A stretch of 64,000 nucleotides of DNA from Lentinula raphanica (taxonomy: Eukaryota; Basidiomycota; Agaricomycetes; Agaricales; Omphalotaceae): the NCBI GenBank assembly GCA_027919835.1, contig JANVFP010000003.1, forward strand, positions 62,001 through 126,000, in the 5' to 3' direction. Below are positions 1 through 10,130 of this stretch, one piece after another (position 1 is the stretch's first letter; every line of letters starts with the position of its first letter). A program made the translations under genes and the position numbers. Below the pieces are notes generated by a model. The model searched no databases, was not told the DNA's origin, and saw only the letters and a list, made by a program, of their open reading frames with translations.

Positions 1-1181
1 CGTGCTTACGAGCAGCTAGGCGAACTCGACTATCGGCTCTACCCCTCTCCTGGCTGTCTCCGTGGCGCCTGGCAGCAAGGCGAACTCGACTGTCTCCTCG
101 CTCCCGACTGTCACCATGTTTGCGGGCAACAAGACGAGTACGACTATCGCCTCTGCCTCTCTCCTGGCTGTCACCGTGTCGGCGAGCGGCAAGACGTACC
201 CGACTGTCGCCTCGCTCCCGACTATCACCATGTTTGCGAGCAACGAGGCGGGTTCGACTGTCTCCTCGTCCTCGTTCTTGGCTATCTCCGTGGCGCCTGG
301 CAGCAAGGCGAACCCGACTGTCGCCTCGCTCCCGACTGTCACCATGTTTGCGAGCAACAAGACGAGTACGACTATCACCTCGTTCTTGGCTGTCTCCATG
401 CTTACGAGCAGCTAGGCGGGTTCGACTGTCACCTCGTCCCCTTTCTTGGCTGTCACCGTGACGGCGAGCGGCAAGGCGAACCCGACTGTCACCTCGTCCT
501 CGTTCTTGACTGTCCCCGTGTCGGCGAGCAGCAAGGCGAACTCGACTGTCACCTCTTTCTTGGCTGTCACCGTGTCGGCGAGAAGCAAGACGAACACGAC
601 TGTCACCTCGCTCTCCACTATCACCATGTCGGCGAGCGGCAAGGCGAACTCGACTGTCACCTCTGCCTCTTTCTTGGCTATCACCGTGTCGGCGAGCAGC
701 AAGGCGCACTCTACTGTCACCTCGCTCTCCACTGTCACCGTGGCGGCGAGCAGCAAGGCGCACACGACTGTCACCTCGCTCCTGACTATCACCGTGGCGA
801 CGAGCTTCGAGTCGAGTACGACTGCGTCCTCGCTCTTGACTATCACCGTGGCGGCGAGCAGCAAGGCGAGTGCGGCTGTCTCCTCGCTCCTGGCTATCAC
901 CATGACGTCTTTTCTCGAACTGGTCAAAGACAAGGTTTTGATCAGGATTATTGTAGTTGTAAAGTAAGAGACGCAAGAGGGTTACTGACATCAACTACGA
1001 GAGAACGTCCAACGCGTTCATCCTCAGCACTAATTTCACGAGTGTTGGGATTGATCTGAAGGAATAAAAACACGATGAGGACTGAAAAAATATTTGCGTG
1101 GAGTGCTCTTACCGGGATAGCTGTGGTAGTGGACAGCACCGCAGCAAGGACGAAGATGACAAAGTTCTTCTTGAACAACAT
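1..1181 (-). CDS. Secreted tandem-repeat protein with dibasic sites (candidate Kex2-processed repeat precursor), 3' end beyond window
   Basis: Not recognised as a named gene. Start ATG at 1181. Exon 1 (1181-1113) encodes 23 residues, MLFKKNFVIFVLAAVLSTTT then AIP, a clear signal peptide. Intron 1112-1056 begins GTAAGA and ends CAG. Exon 2 starts at 1055 (INPNTREISAEDERVGRS...). A second intron, probably 989-920 (GTCAGT donor, CTGAT branch, CAG acceptor), leads in phase 0 to exon 3 at 919. Exon 3 stays open to the window edge, at least 306 residues: FEKR, then at least 16 units of 18 or 20 residues such as HGDSQERGDSRVRLAARR, each ending RR or RK. Between units this frame shows mostly synonymous change (GAT/GAC, AGC/AGT, CAA/CAG, GAG/GAA, mixed Arg codons), which marks it as the coding frame. 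Known: fungal KEP proteins have a signal peptide plus repeats separated by Kex2 sites. Inferred: release of many copies of a charged peptide. The exact intron 2 donor and the C-terminus are unknown. Confidence 0.75.
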
Positions 1182-1254
1182 GATGATAAATCGTAAAAAG
1201 CGATAAGTAGAACCTCTGGGATGAGATGCTGGTTTTCTCGAAAACCAGGGAAAG

Positions 1255-1262
1255 TATTTATA
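1255..1262 (-). promoter_or_regulatory. TATA box of the repeat-precursor gene
   Basis: Reads TATAAATA on the minus strand, 74 bp upstream of the ATG at 1181. This leaves room for a transcription start near 1225-1230 and a 5' leader of about 45 nt. Assigned by sequence and position only. Confidence 0.5.
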
Positions 1263-2280
1263 CCAAGCTGACAGAGATCCTTCGCAGATGGGTACGCCAA
1301 GTCGAAGGTGCGTCTTGCTTTCTGAATTGCCCATCAAGTAAAACGCACAAATCCAGAAATCGACGAACAAGAAAGCCATTTACCGGAGCGATTCCAGCTC
1401 GTGACAACCACTGCCACAGGGAAAGTATGGCACTTGTGGAAACCTTACTTCGTATATACACCGATTTGTTGATCAACATTGCTTGTTAACCTTGAGAAGG
1501 GGAAATAGATTCCCTCCGTATTGAAACTAAGAGAAGATTGATCCCGAGGAGCTCCAGAATGCAACAACAACGCCAAGTAGTTGTCGCAGGGAACTTCAAC
1601 AGCTTTTAGCATAAGGCCAAGGAAGTGACGTTGAGAAAGAAGACGTTAAAACGGATTCGAAGGATTCCCGGTATACTCCAGCTAGGAAATGTTTTCCCCG
1701 TGTTTTCCGGTAATACTGAACGCAATATAGACCCTTGCTTGATCGACATCCTGAGCCTCTTCCCGCTGAGAACTTTGGCGCGCTTTAAAAAAACCGTTGC
1801 TGCGCAGGAACGTCAACTCGTCCAAACGATGATGGAAAGCAGGTGCGCGGATTGCCGGGCTTGATCGTGAGCTTTATGCGCTTTCGAGTTATCGTACGAC
1901 GTGTGGAGTGGCTTGCTTGATATTGCTTTGTAGGTTCGAAAGAAAAAGAGACCTTCTTGGCGCGATGGTGTGACAGAGTTTCTTGTGCACATATGCCTGC
2001 CAGTCCATCTGTGGGTTTCCGCCGTAGGAGTCAAGGACTACAAGTTTTTTGAAGAGGAAAGGACCCTTGTTCGTCGTAGTTCGTCGTAGAAGACAGAGGA
2101 TGATGAAGTTAACATTAGAGTTGTAGAAATAATTACCACGTGGCCCATCGATTTCCGCAGATGACAATCAGCTCGACTTGAACGCGTGTTTTCCGTTCCC
2201 TCCACCACCTTCTGGGCTTTGAATTTTCAGTCCCTCTTGGGACGCTCTACAGTTTGGACTATACGTACCTATAACTTTCG
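1263..2280. other. Intergenic stretch without a supported gene
   Basis: Moderate GC content and only short ORFs on both strands. No convincing splice chain, family motif or repeat was found. It probably holds the upstream regions of the divergent genes at 1181 (minus) and 2281 (plus). Confidence 0.4.
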
Positions 2281-3166
2281 ATGACTTCTAGCGGTGGTAG
2301 GAATCCGAATGCAGGTTTCAATGGTGCCCCACCGAAGTCTGTGATCAAGTCTGCTCTCAGGCTGCGGATAATGAACTAATTCTCGTCGCTGACCAGATAT
2401 CTCAATGACTTCAGCAAAGCACTAGCCGGTGAAGTTCGCATACTACTAGAGGAAGTTGGCAAATTGCGGGATGAGCGAAGACAATTGCAATTGTTAGTCG
2501 AAACTTTCAGCCCCATGTGAATCGTTCCCGTCTCTCATTCGTTGGCCCGTCCCGTATCCAGCGAAATTGCAGAACTTATGGCTGTGAAATCTAAACATAG
2601 CCTGGGAGGTCAATACGCTCCGCCTGAATGGATTGCCAAGGTCAGTCCTAGTTTGTTCTAGCCTCTTCCCTCGATTTGCGTTTTCGTTCTCAAGTTTCCA
2701 TTGTAGCAGTTGGAACCTCCTCCTCCTGCACCAGTTCCAGAAGATCCAGCTCCGGTTGCGCCTCCTCAACCTGCGGCTCCAGGATGGCGAACGGTGCATA
2801 AACGTCCCGAACGCCGACCAAAATCTACCAAGCCCATGGAACCACCGGCGCCTCCTGCTCCTGCGTTGCCTGCTCCTCATCCACACATGGCGGGACCCAG
2901 TGCGCCCGCATGGGCACAATGGAGACGTGTGTCACTGTATACGTTCCTTGAGTTGATTCATGGCACTGACAACTGGCATCATTGACGTACATAGCCAACC
3001 CTCTGCTATCTCCTGCGCCGAGGCAGGGTACACCCACTCCGTTGCAAGGCGCACCACCGATCTCGCTTTCCTCTAGAAGCGGTCTCTTTGGTCTGCTTTT
3101 TTCTTGATTTTCTTGATGAGTTGGACTGATCGGCAATTAGGCCCTCCTTCACCTCCACCCAAGTAA
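2281..3166 (+). CDS. Coiled-coil / proline-rich hypothetical protein, six exons
   Basis: Family not recognised. Six exons join in phase: 2281-2336, 2397-2492, 2562-2640, 2707-2926, 2995-3090 and 3141-3166, giving 573 nt, 190 residues and a TAA stop. All five introns are 50-69 bp with GT...AG ends; the first has a CTAAT branch site. Residues 1-20 are Ser/Gly/Asn-rich. Residues about 25-60 (GEVRILLEEVGKLRDERRQL...) form a charged helix that looks like a short coiled coil. From residue 78 the protein is Pro/Ala-rich (PPPPAPVPEDPAPVAPPQPA and similar), with a basic stretch (HKRPERRPKS). Consistent phase through five introns supports a functional, probably host-derived gene. It could be a scaffold or adaptor, but nothing shows a catalytic role. 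Confidence 0.7.
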
Positions 3167-4663
3167 CGAATCAGTCGTACGGGACGTATCTTGACATGAA
3201 TCTATCGAATGTATACCGAGCTCTAAAACACAAAATCATGTATGTATATTCAGCTCCTCCGGATGTTTGACTGTGACCGCTATGGATTATCGTTGATTCT
3301 TGAACATAAATTGCCGATTCCGAGTCCCTTCATGCTCTGTGATGGTTCGTCCTAGTGATCTCGAGCACTCTGCCTCCACTTTCCCCTATTCTCGCTTGGT
3401 GCTACTTACGCAGTGCTCTCATATATACAGGCGCTGGACCTTTATGTTCTGTCCAATTGCTGAAGACCTATCGTAAGGATTCGAGTTGAAGCATTAGCCC
3501 TATCATAAGCACGAAGCCTGTGTTGACGCAGTATATATGAAGCGCACAACTCTTTCGAGTTTCCCGTTTCTGAATACCTAAACTTACAAGTTTCATATAC
3601 TCATTTTTCGATGCCATAGATCACTCGAAACGGCGACCGCTCGCGGAAAGCTGGCTCAGCTTCATCGGTATTATACGGCGACTTATACATAACAGCTTTA
3701 AATAACCTCGCAAGAAAGATTCACTGAACATTACTGACCAACAAGATTCTTATTCCACCTGCGTTTGTATTACAAGAATTGTAAGTCGTTCTCCATCCCC
3801 ATTTTCATATTGATATGGAGTTCACTCGTTTGGCGATCCAACATCAAGCGATTCATTCGTCGCTGTGGATATGCAATGGTCAATCTCATGGTGCGAAAGG
3901 GTGTGAGTCGCAAGTTCAACAAACGCTCGGTCAGAAGATGAGTCAGAACTTCCTCATCGTCATTTTCATGCACTCACTCACTGGAACCATCATTGTTCTT
4001 CAGTTAGCTTCTTCTCATCCTGACTAAAGTTTGCCGTTACTGCAGGTGAGCTTCATTATGCTAGCTCTTAACGTTGTTCTCACTTGACAGAATTCAGAAA
4101 ATGTCAAGAAGAGTTGCGAGAAGCGATGGTCAAGATTATGGGCTCGTTCAACTGTACAGACAAACAAGATCCACGAGCAAGATTCACCTGTGGACAGCTG
4201 TGGACACACTCCTTCAAGGTTCAGTGAAAGAGATCAAGTAATCAAGTTGGTGTCTCATCAACACAGACCAGTACCCATTCCTTCATCCGTCCTGGGTCTG
4301 GTAGTCCCTTGCACATACAAGGCGCGCTCTATTCCCCACCGTGACCAGGGCCGACAACACCAAGACTGAACTGCACCCTGACATATATAAAGCATTTGCT
4401 GTTTCGCACAAAATGGCTGAGATTTGATTTAGGAAAAAGTCCTTGGGAAAGATTTTGTGAAAGTGGCAGTCCTAAGTGGCGCCTTCACTTGTGAGGTTGT
4501 AAATTACAAGTCAGTAGTATAATTGCAGTGAGCCATAAAGCAATTGAGGACAGGTACTATGACTCCTTGTATATGTGATTATTTACTAAGGGCCTGTTTG
4601 GTACAATATAACAATGAACATTTACCCAGTAAATTCACTCCTTATTTAGTGATTTGCACATTA
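3167..4663. other. Intergenic stretch, no confident gene
   Basis: Short ORFs occur on both strands near 3770-4030. A possible exon at about 4091-4229 on the plus strand (reading ...RKCQEELREAMVKIMGSF...) follows an intron-like GTGAGC...GACAG segment, but no upstream exon could be joined to it. No family recognised. Confidence 0.3.
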
Positions 4664-4991
4664 TATCAGCAAAACAGGGTGCTGCTGGACAGCACTGTCC
4701 AGTGGCTCCAGCACTCCCAGCACTCCCAGCAAGGTTGCTGCTGGATAGTGCTGGACAGCACTGTCCAGTACCCATTTAGTGCTGCACAGTGCTGCAGCAA
4801 TGTTCAGTTTGGCATGGCAATGCTGGGCATTTCTCGGCAGCAGCTCAAATATTAGGGTCGTTCAAAGCTAGAGCAGCGACGCTGGCAGCGGCAGCCGCTT
4901 GCTTACAAATGTCACCTTGTCCAGATTTAGAAGTCACACTACATCTGTATATGTAATAGACGCTCACAGCGCTACTCAATAAGTTCCGACA

Positions 4992-6402
4992 ATGCCACAT
5001 CGTACGCTGCATGATAACTTCCGGCGAACATATCTAATGTGCATGCTCTTACGAGAGACATTCAAAATTGCTCTTCGAGAGGCCTCTGAACTCTCTTCGG
5101 ACTCCTCGGACTCATCAGAATCGGATTCATCTCGATCTTCGAAATCATCTTCTTCCAATTCAGTTGCCTCTGATCCCATGCATGATATGGAGGAGCGTCT
5201 GAACCAGCTCTCACTCGACATCTGTATACTGGAAACAATTCAGAACACCCGTTATCTCAATCCTCGTCCTTTTGTTATCAAATGTGGACAACTGAATCTT
5301 CTCATGGAGTATGCAGCAAATCCGGAGCTTCATCAACGTTTTGTTGATATGGTTCGAGTCTCTCCGAGGATGTTCTGTGCTATCCTGACACTGATCGAGA
5401 ACAACCTGGTATTCATGAACAACTCGACCAATAGCCAGGCTCCTGTTGAGGTTCAACTTGCAGTTACACTTTATCGCATGGGGAGGTTTGGAAATGCTAA
5501 TAGCGTGAAGGATGTTGCCCGTATCTGTGGAATCTCCGAGGGATCTGTAGAGAATTACACAGAGCGGTGCCACAAAGCTATTATAGATCTTCAGCCCATG
5601 TTTGTGCGTTTATTATCCGACGAGGAAAAAGAACGGGAAAAGAGTTGGATCGACAACCATCTTGGCTTCCGGGGCCTTTGGAGGGAGGGATACCTCATGT
5701 ATGACGGTACAATCATCCCTTTGTATCATCGTCCTGGGCAAGATGGCACCTCTTACTATACCCGGAAATCAAATTATGGTCTCAACGCACAGGTAATCTC
5801 TTGAATTCAACTGAACTATTCTCTGACTGTGAGTTCAACAGATTGGCAATGTCCCTTCATCTCTTCGTATCGTTGACTTCGCTCATGGTCCCACTGGATC
5901 TGCTCATGATGCATCTGCATTTGAGTATACTTGTGCTGCCAAGTATCCAGAGTTCATCTTTCAAGGTGATGAATTTGCTTGGGGGGACTCTGCCTATGCT
6001 GTCACAGAGCGTATGATTTGTATCCACAAGAAACCAGCTGCAAATCTCCGCGAAAATCAGATCTTTGACAAGGCACTTGCACACCTACGTGTGCGATCAG
6101 AACACTGTATGGGGAGCTTGAAGAACCGGTGGTGTTGCCTTAATGGTTTACGAATTGCGATCAATAGCAATACAGACCATATACGAGCTTGTCGGTGGAT
6201 CACGATTGCTGTTATTCTTCACAATGCGATCATTGATATCGAAGGTATACGCAGTGTTGAATCCTTCATCTCACGGAACGAAGATTTAGATCAGGGTGGC
6301 ATGGACTTGGAGCCTGAATATATCGGGGTTGAAGATGAAGCAGGTGAGGCAAAGAGGCGAAGATTGGTTGCAGAAATTGTTGCATTTCGGAACAGTAATT
6401 AA
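4992..6402 (+). CDS. PIF/Harbinger DDE transposase (DDE_Tnp_4 type)
   Basis: Two exons, 4992-5792 and 5842-6402, joined in phase 0 across a 49-bp GTAATC...CAACAG intron, give 453 residues. Residues about 35-60 are a Ser-rich acidic linker. A helix-turn-helix region follows (QLAVTLYRMG...VKDVARICGISEGSVENY). Catalytic landmarks: the first Asp in MYDGTIIPLY, the second in IVDFAHGPTGSAHDASAF, and the Glu in RVRSEHCMGSLKNRW. These match the DDE core of Harbinger nucleases, which cut and join the element ends in the nucleus. The start is the first Met after the 5' terminal repeat. Its partner gene lies 51 bp beyond the stop on the other strand. The gene looks intact. Confidence 0.9.
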
Positions 6403-6453
6403 AGTATGGTTATAATAAACATCCCCGTTCTTCTTTCCCCCATAAGTATTGAC

Positions 6454-7678
6454 CTAAAGAACATCACCTTCGACATCTGCATTCAAACGGTCTTCATCCC
6501 AATCAGGAGATGGAGCACGGTGATTTGCTTTTTTCGGGGACCCGTAAAGCTCATCCAACTTCTTCCGCTCAACACGATACTCTTCAACAGTCCAGATGTC
6601 AGACTTATACTCATTAAGAAGCTGAGTTTGTGCATCATGAAGCAGCTTGCGACGCTTTAGGCGCTGGTCCTCAATCTTCCGCTCTTCACGAAGACGTTTG
6701 AGTGTTTGTACATCACCCGCACGTTTGTCAGCACTTTGCAACATCTCACTAAAAGATGATTGTCATCAGCACAGAGAGCTTTGATGTTGAAAAGGACTAC
6801 AGACCGTTGAAGACCAATCATCTTATCCTCAAATCCTACCTTCGGAGGAGCCGGAACAGGTTTCTTATCACCGGTGTTTCCTGTAAAAGAAATTGACGAG
6901 AACGCAGAGGAGCGAGGAGCGCGCTGGGAAGAAGGAGGCGGCTGAACATTTTCTTTTGTGTCCTGTGACGGAGTCGAAGGAGGTGTAGATGAGGTCAAAG
7001 ATGTGAAAGAGTTTGAATGGGATAAGCCCAAAGGTGGCGGAGGGGGAGTTGCAGCCTTAGGACTAACTGGTTCCTTCGAGACGTTGCCAGGCCTTTGAAT
7101 CAAGATGAATTCGCCTCCATTTGGGCCAATGCCAGTCGTAGCACAGACGGGAACAAGATTCGGTTTCGTGCTCCATACACGATATAAATCCGGGAAGAAT
7201 TTGAAGTCGAGTACGATTCGATCCCAGATTGAAACGGCGCGAGGTTCTGTATCGTGATCAGGACCAGATGGCAAAATCTGGTACCATTCTTCGACACCCT
7301 CTCCGGTTTTCTTGAGAAGTTTGACCTTCTCTTTGAAAGTTTTTTCAAGCCTAAAGAGGATATCAGAAGTTAGAGCCAACCCGACAGAAATAAGAGTCAT
7401 GACATACCACGATATCCTATTCTTGACTCTACTCGCAAGTTTTCCCATATCAACACCTTCTCCAGTGCCATTCCAAAGAGCTGCTGCAATGCGCTGATGC
7501 ACAGTATGCTTGGTATCTCCTGACGAGTTCTAATAAAAAAAATCAATAGAAAAAAGAGGCCGAAATGTATTGAAACTACCTCGTTGGATGCCTGGCCATA
7601 CAGAACTTTGAAGTTCTCAGACAGTTTGATTTGAGTTATAAGGCTCCAGGTTTCGGGTTCGGACCATTTGGTCGTCAT
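6454..7678 (-). CDS. Harbinger-associated SANT/Myb-like DNA-binding protein
   Basis: Four exons on the minus strand (7678-7580, 7529-7408, 7350-6805, 6748-6454) join in phase to 1,062 nt, 353 residues. Introns are 50-57 bp with GT...AG ends. The N-terminus (MTTKWSEPETWSLITQIKL...) has the spaced tryptophans of a trihelix/SANT fold, continuing into WNGTGEGVDMGKLASRVKNR. The middle is Pro/Ser-rich. The C-terminus is a long charged helix (LKRLREERKIEDQRLKRRKL) likely to be a coiled coil. In Harbinger elements such a protein binds subterminal DNA and helps bring the transposase into the nucleus. The role is inferred from family and position; the reading frame is intact. Confidence 0.8.
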
Positions 7679-7906
7679 TTTGAATGATTGTTCAAGAAAA
7701 AGAGTGTAAGAATCAAATTATTCGAGGCGTAGCTTTACAAGATTCAACTAATTACACTGTGACTCCTTGTGATTCTCAGTAACGGGTACTGTGACTAAAT
7801 TGTGACTGACAGTCAGCGGCTGCCGCTGCCAGCGTCGCTGCTTAGCTTTGAACGACCCTATTACTCACACTGTCATGATTATATTCTCTAATTCTATTCA
7901 GTGCTG

Positions 7907-7985
7907 CATCAGCAAAACTGACCTGGTGCCTAGGCTGCCTAGAGATACCCCCAAAACCTCAGCAGTTCAAAAACTTTGAATTTCA
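7907..7985 (+). mobile_element. Truncated CATCAGCAAAA MITE
   Basis: The first ~80 bp match the left end of the element at 60486-60710 (CATCAGCAAA, then ACCTGGTGCCTAGGCTGCCT). The match stops near 7983, where another CATCAGGAAAA motif begins. Only one end is left, so this is a deleted copy that landed in the older element next to it. Confidence 0.6.
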
Positions 7986-8186
7986 TCAGGAAAACGGTCT
8001 TTGGATAACGTTCTGTAATTGATAGCAAATTAGTGGTAACCGTAGTAAGCCCCAGTAGCGCAGAAAATTTTCACTAATTTATGACCCTTTATTGACCGAG
8101 AGAAAAATGGAGTCGATAATTATCTGTAGGGTATGTAGGAATATCATCTCAAGGTGTCACCAGTAATTATCAGTAATTATCAGAAA

Positions 8187-8690
8187 CTATGTAGCATTAT
8201 AATAGAAATGTCTATCAGCGAAGATGTTCAGCAGGAACGAGGGAGCTTGATCAAGCACATTCTCATTTGACCAATGAGCTGGCACAGCACCGCCCCACTT
8301 TGGCAACAAATGTGCACTCTGCAAGATGTTCTCCAGTGGAATTATCAATGACGCAATAGTCCCTGTCGCCGTAACTTGCTTTTTGATATGGTACAAGCCT
8401 GAATGACATTCAGGATTAGCCCCGAACTTGGTAAACCACTCGACGTATGCAAGATATTTGGGTGGTGGACAGTTTGGAGGGAAAAGGGTATCGACTTTAT
8501 CTTCGGGAATGGAGAAGACAGTACGGACTCGGGCAATCAACAAAGATGTTGGTAAGGGTACAAGGCATTACTATAACAATAGAGAGATGGACACACCTTT
8601 AGCGATGTCTGCAATCATATCAGAGTTGCCCTTCACGTGAACAAGGGCAGTGCCAAAGTGGGAGGTTTGAGTCACTTGACCATCTGAGTT
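8187..8690 (-). pseudogene. C-terminal fragment of a Plavaka-type transposase
   Basis: The minus-strand reading includes ARVRTVFSIPEDK, PPPKYLAYVEWF, GLYHIKKQ, SLIIPLENILQSAHLLPKWG and NVLDQAPSFLLNIFADRHFY. This is the conserved C-terminal end of Plavaka transposases: compare GRVKVIFRLP, LAYVEWY and IIPLSNIRQSCMLIP in the fuller copy at 45017-47962. An upstream exon fragment (...QVTQTSHFGTALVHVKGNSD) reaches about 8690. There the coding similarity ends beside a CATCAGCAAAA terminus at 8692. The DDE core and zinc finger are absent, so it is not functional. Confidence 0.7.
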
Positions 8691-8691
8691 G

Positions 8692-9778
8692 CATCAGCAA
8701 AACTGAATATCTTGTCTGCCTTGCCTTGCAGTGCAAACTCAGCTTCTTGTCAACATCTGTTTGGTGTATTTAGTAATACTCTTACCAAGCTCTAAAATCA
8801 ACTTGGAACACAGACAATGACTTCACTTGCAGAGGTCAAGATGCATATTTGCAATGAACATTTCAATAAAGAGACTGCAAAATGTATGAGTAAAAGGAGA
8901 TTCAGCAATGCTCCTTCAGTCATAGAGTGCACTCCTGATGCTCCTGTAGGTGTGGAACTACAACAGCAATCAAGTGGTGATGTAAGTAGCAGTACACTGG
9001 AGGCAGCTCCTACCAACACCGATTATGAATTTGGGCAACTTGCTGGTAACATGGAGGAGATGACAGAATTCAATGAAGAAGATTTTGAATTAGCCAATCT
9101 TCATTTTCCTTTGCAGATTACAATTACTATTGCTTCATTAGTATTTAACTTCACCTTTGAACATGGATCAACTCCTATAATACAAGCACAGTACAAAGCC
9201 TTGAATAGGAACTTGAATTCTATGAGCTAGTAGACAAAGAAGGACTTGGGGGCATTGATGTTGGGATTGACAATGCTATGAGCACAGCATTTTTGGTCTA
9301 AATATATTTTATGGATTGTATAAAAACTACATTTACTGACTGGATGATGTACAAAATACAGGATAATTATGATTGAGTAAGAGTAACAAAAAATTGAATA
9401 AAACTTGAATTTCAAAAAGAGTTGCAGATCAAGACCAATAAGGAAGGGAGATTGAGGTCATGGGTTACCTTCCCAATTGGGTGTCCATCAACAGATGAGA
9501 AAATCATCTCAGCCTTTCAGTTATGCAAGTAGCCAGGCACCTACTGGGTGTCCACCAAACAGGTACAAAGGGTCTAATGCCTGGTCATTTATTTATAGGC
9601 AAGTCATAAGATGCTGACTGTCAGTGACCTTGCAGACAGTCAGCTGGCTTTACCATCACTGCTCCCTACAGGTGCCAGGCAGTATAATTAGAAGATTTCA
9701 CAATGGCTGATAAATTAGTGAATGTCATCTTTTGAAGTGAGCTGATTGGGTGTCCAGCTTATATTCTCCTGGCTGATG
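8692..9778. mobile_element. Candidate 1.09-kb CATCAG-ended element
   Basis: Starts CATCAGCAAAACTG at 8692 and may end GGCTGATG at 9778, with TG at both flanks (8690-8691 and 9779-9780). Several GGGTGTCC motifs sit in its right half, as expected for subterminal repeats. The right end is a poorer match to the family (TCCTGGCTGATG instead of TTTTSCTGATG), so this boundary is tentative. Confidence 0.35.
8817..9230 (+). CDS. Hypothetical protein inside the candidate element
   Basis: An open frame of 137 codons beginning MTSLAEVKMHICNEHFNKET. The middle is acidic (NMEEMTEFNEEDFELANL). No family was recognised, and no zinc finger, membrane segment or catalytic motif is evident. It may be a relic exon of a transposon gene, since the flanks hold transposase fragments. 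A chance ORF is not excluded in this AT-rich context. Confidence 0.3.
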   Translation: MTSLAEVKMHICNEHFNKETAKCMSKRRFSNAPSVIECTPDAPVGVELQQQSSGDVSSSTLEAAPTNTDYEFGQLAGNMEEMTEFNEEDFELANLHFPLQITITIASLVFNFTFEHGSTPIIQAQYKALNRNLNSMS

Positions 9779-10130
9779 TGTTTCAAAGTTGTATATCTAG
9801 ATTCATGGTATCATCAATGAGGGCAATAATATCAATGGGTAACCCACTATGAAATTTGATGTTGATACAGTCAAGACTACTGTAAAGAGAATCTGAAAGC
9901 AAATAGCTCAGTTATAACTAGAGAATTTGATTCAATATATATATATATATATAAATACTATATAGAGTGTCCCTTGATTTTTATGAGCTAATGACTGGTG
10001 CTACAGTCAGAATGTACAAATCAATGGTCAAACAGTATATCTTGATGATCACAGGCCATTTGCTGTATATTGCATTGGAAGATTATAAAAACCCTCAAGC
10101 CATACACACCAGAACCTAACATTTTACACC
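9779..10130. other. AT-rich spacer with (TA)n microsatellite
   Basis: Contains an (AT)n run at about 9936-9952 and no gene. On the minus strand, about 9780-9880 can be read as ...KFHSGLPIDIIALIDDTMN, which may be another remnant of the transposase coding region beside the candidate element. A few bases upstream of 10131 there are no strong promoter motifs. Confidence 0.3.

Larger units (their letters stand above)
4855..7858. mobile_element. PIF/Harbinger DNA transposon, complete and apparently recent
   Basis: The 3,004-bp element starts GGGTCGTTCAAAGCTA and ends with its complement. The terminal inverted repeats run about 43 bp and differ by one indel near position 16. It is flanked by TATTA at 4850-4854 and TATTA at 7859-7863. 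The related element at 12428-12742 holds a single TATTA at 12618-12622, an empty site that fixes both ends. Two converging genes lie inside: a DDE transposase (plus strand, ends 6402) and a SANT/Myb-like protein (minus strand, ends 6454). That two-gene plan is the known hallmark of autonomous Harbinger elements. No disabling mutation was seen in either gene. Confidence 0.92.
4664..7906. mobile_element. Short CATCAGCAAAA-ended element, copy 1, split by the Harbinger insertion
   Basis: Bases 4664-4854 and 7859-7906 match the uninterrupted copy at 12428-12742. The left end reads (C/T)ATCAGCAAAACAGGG, followed by repeats of the GCTGGACAGCACTGTCCAG palindrome type. The 3' third is missing: after 7906 the sequence switches to another truncated element. 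It is non-coding and serves as the insertion target of the 3-kb Harbinger element. Confidence 0.6.

Noticed and set aside
62..967. Plus-strand and other minus-strand open frames over the repeat region (Thr/Val/Ser-rich or Ala/Val-rich).
   Set aside because: Long repeats keep several frames open. Only the minus frame starting at 919 joins a signal-peptide exon and shows mainly synonymous change.
990..1055. Resemblance of the pro-region (REISAEDERVGR) to oomycete RxLR-dEER effectors.
   Set aside because: No RxLR motif is present, and the rest of the window is clearly basidiomycete. The similarity is short and charged.
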